Assembly: GCA_011375275.1 (NCBI GenBank)
Contig: DRLW01000297.1
Span: forward strand, 1 to 6,512
DNA from: Bacteroidota bacterium
GTDB taxonomy: Bacteria; Zhuqueibacterota; Zhuqueibacteria; Zhuqueibacterales; Geothermadaptataceae
Direction of reading: 5' to 3'
DNA: 6,512 nt
Of the stretch, positions 5,881-6,512 are shown in pieces; position 1 is the stretch's first letter, and every line of letters starts with the position of its first letter. The position numbers were made by a program, and so were the translations under genes. Below the pieces are notes generated by a model. That model was not told the DNA's origin, ran no database searches, and saw only the letters and a program-made list of their open reading frames with translations.

Positions 5881-6512
5881 GTGACACAAACCGTTGATAC
5901 GGAAGAAATACGCAGGAAACTGCTCGCGTGGTATAACGAGGAGAAACGAGACCTGCCCTGGCGGCGCATCTCCGATCCCTACGCCATCTGGGTGTCGGAG
6001 GTTATGCTGCAACAGACGCAGACCGTCAAAGTGCTGGACTATTTTTCCAGGTTTATCGCGCGGTTTCCGACCGTGACTTCTCTCGCCGCAGCCGAAAGCG
6101 ACGAGGTGCTGAAAATGTGGGAAGGGCTGGGGTATTACGCTCGTGCCCGCAACCTGCACAAAGCCGCACAATATATCGTCGAGCATCTCGGCGGGCGGAT
6201 ACCGGATACCAGGGAGACGCTGCAAAAAATCCCCGGTATCGGCGCATACACGGCTGCTGCTGTTGCCAGCATCGCGTTCGGGGAACCTTGCGCCGTTGTC
6301 GATGGCAACGTTATCCGCGTATTGAGTAGATTATTTGCCTTTGCTGAAAGCCCGCGCAGCACCGGGGCTAAAAAATTTTTTCAGCACAAAGCCGATGAAT
6401 TGCTGGCACCGGACAGCCCCGGAGATTTTAACCAGGCCCTGATGGAACTCGGCGCAACACTGTGCACACCACGAAAACCGGGATGTCTGCTGTGTCCGCT
6501 GCAGAAGGCCTG
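5881..6512 (+). CDS. mutY: A/G-specific adenine DNA glycosylase MutY, 3' truncated
   Basis: The frame is open from GTG 5881 to the end of the window: 210 codons plus two bases. MutY removes adenine mispaired with 8-oxoguanine. Visible features: LPWRR (25-29); WVSEVMLQQTQT (37-48) with catalytic Glu40; GLGYYARARNLHKAA (82-96); the helix-hairpin-helix LQKIPGIGAYTAAAV (114-128) with Tyr123 as in Geobacillus-type MutY; and VVDGNVIRVLSRLF (139-152) with catalytic Asp141. Three cysteines of the iron-sulfur cluster are present (Cys195, Cys202, Cys205; C-x6-C-x2-C). The final two bases, TG, fall exactly where the fourth Cys codon is expected. The C-terminal NUDIX-like domain lies outside the window. 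The GTG start fits the family N-terminus but has only a weak Shine-Dalgarno; GTG 5818 would add 21 atypical residues. It is divergent from greA. Confidence 0.95.
   Translation, partial: MTQTVDTEEIRRKLLAWYNEEKRDLPWRRISDPYAIWVSEVMLQQTQTVKVLDYFSRFIARFPTVTSLAAAESDEVLKMWEGLGYYARARNLHKAAQYIVEHLGGRIPDTRETLQKIPGIGAYTAAAVASIAFGEPCAVVDGNVIRVLSRLFAFAESPRSTGAKKFFQHKADELLAPDSPGDFNQALMELGATLCTPRKPGCLLCPLQKA

Noticed and set aside
5605..6225. Minus-strand open frame of 206 codons overlapping mutY and the intergenic region
   Set aside because: It runs opposite the conserved MutY catalytic core, crosses a strong minus-strand terminator, and its product has no recognisable motifs.

Overview
The window holds seven protein genes, mostly housekeeping, from a bacterium of balanced to slightly GC-rich composition. 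No mobile element, phage gene, CRISPR array, tRNA or rRNA is visible. The lineage is uncertain. YbeY carries two substitutions (Asp at the third metal-ligand position, Leu at the usual Arg) that I associate with Bacteroidetes-type YbeY, and the gene set would fit a deep-branching member of the Fibrobacteres-Chlorobi-Bacteroidetes neighbourhood. That placement is inference only.

Layout. Positions 1-5049 read left to right as one probable transcription block. It begins with the 3' part of a 7TM-HD membrane phosphohydrolase (PgpH/YqfF type, a family that degrades cyclic-di-AMP), which overlaps ybeY by 41 bp. After 56 bp comes a CNNM/CorC-type membrane protein with a CBS pair and a TTG start. After 86 bp comes a divergent galactose-1-phosphate uridylyltransferase-like protein, whose stop lies 4 bp before the GTG start of sfsA. 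A 10-bp perfect-stem hairpin at 5049-5085 separates sfsA from the convergent greA gene (minus strand, 5093-5575) and may terminate both.

The 305-bp divergent region between greA and mutY (5576-5880) is the most structured non-coding part. On the minus strand it holds a sigma70-like promoter (5805-5834), followed at once by a strong intrinsic terminator with an eight-U tract (5748-5789), about 170 bp before the greA start. This resembles the E. coli greA leader, where early termination releases the short GraL RNAs. A perfect 9-bp-arm palindrome (5831-5853) overlaps the -35 box and lies 27 bp before mutY. A 56-codon plus-strand ORF with a good Shine-Dalgarno crosses the terminator but is doubtful. 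The window ends inside mutY, two bases into the codon expected to encode the fourth iron-sulfur cysteine.

The clearest oddity in a protein is in the GalT-like gene. The metal-binding residues appear to be kept, but the nucleophilic His position of the HxHxQ active-site motif is Phe (H-S-F-S-H). Otherwise the genes serve second-messenger turnover, ribosome/rRNA maturation, metal transport, sugar-nucleotide metabolism, transcript-cleavage rescue of RNA polymerase and repair of oxidised-guanine mispairs. I see no convincing evidence for a new multi-gene system.
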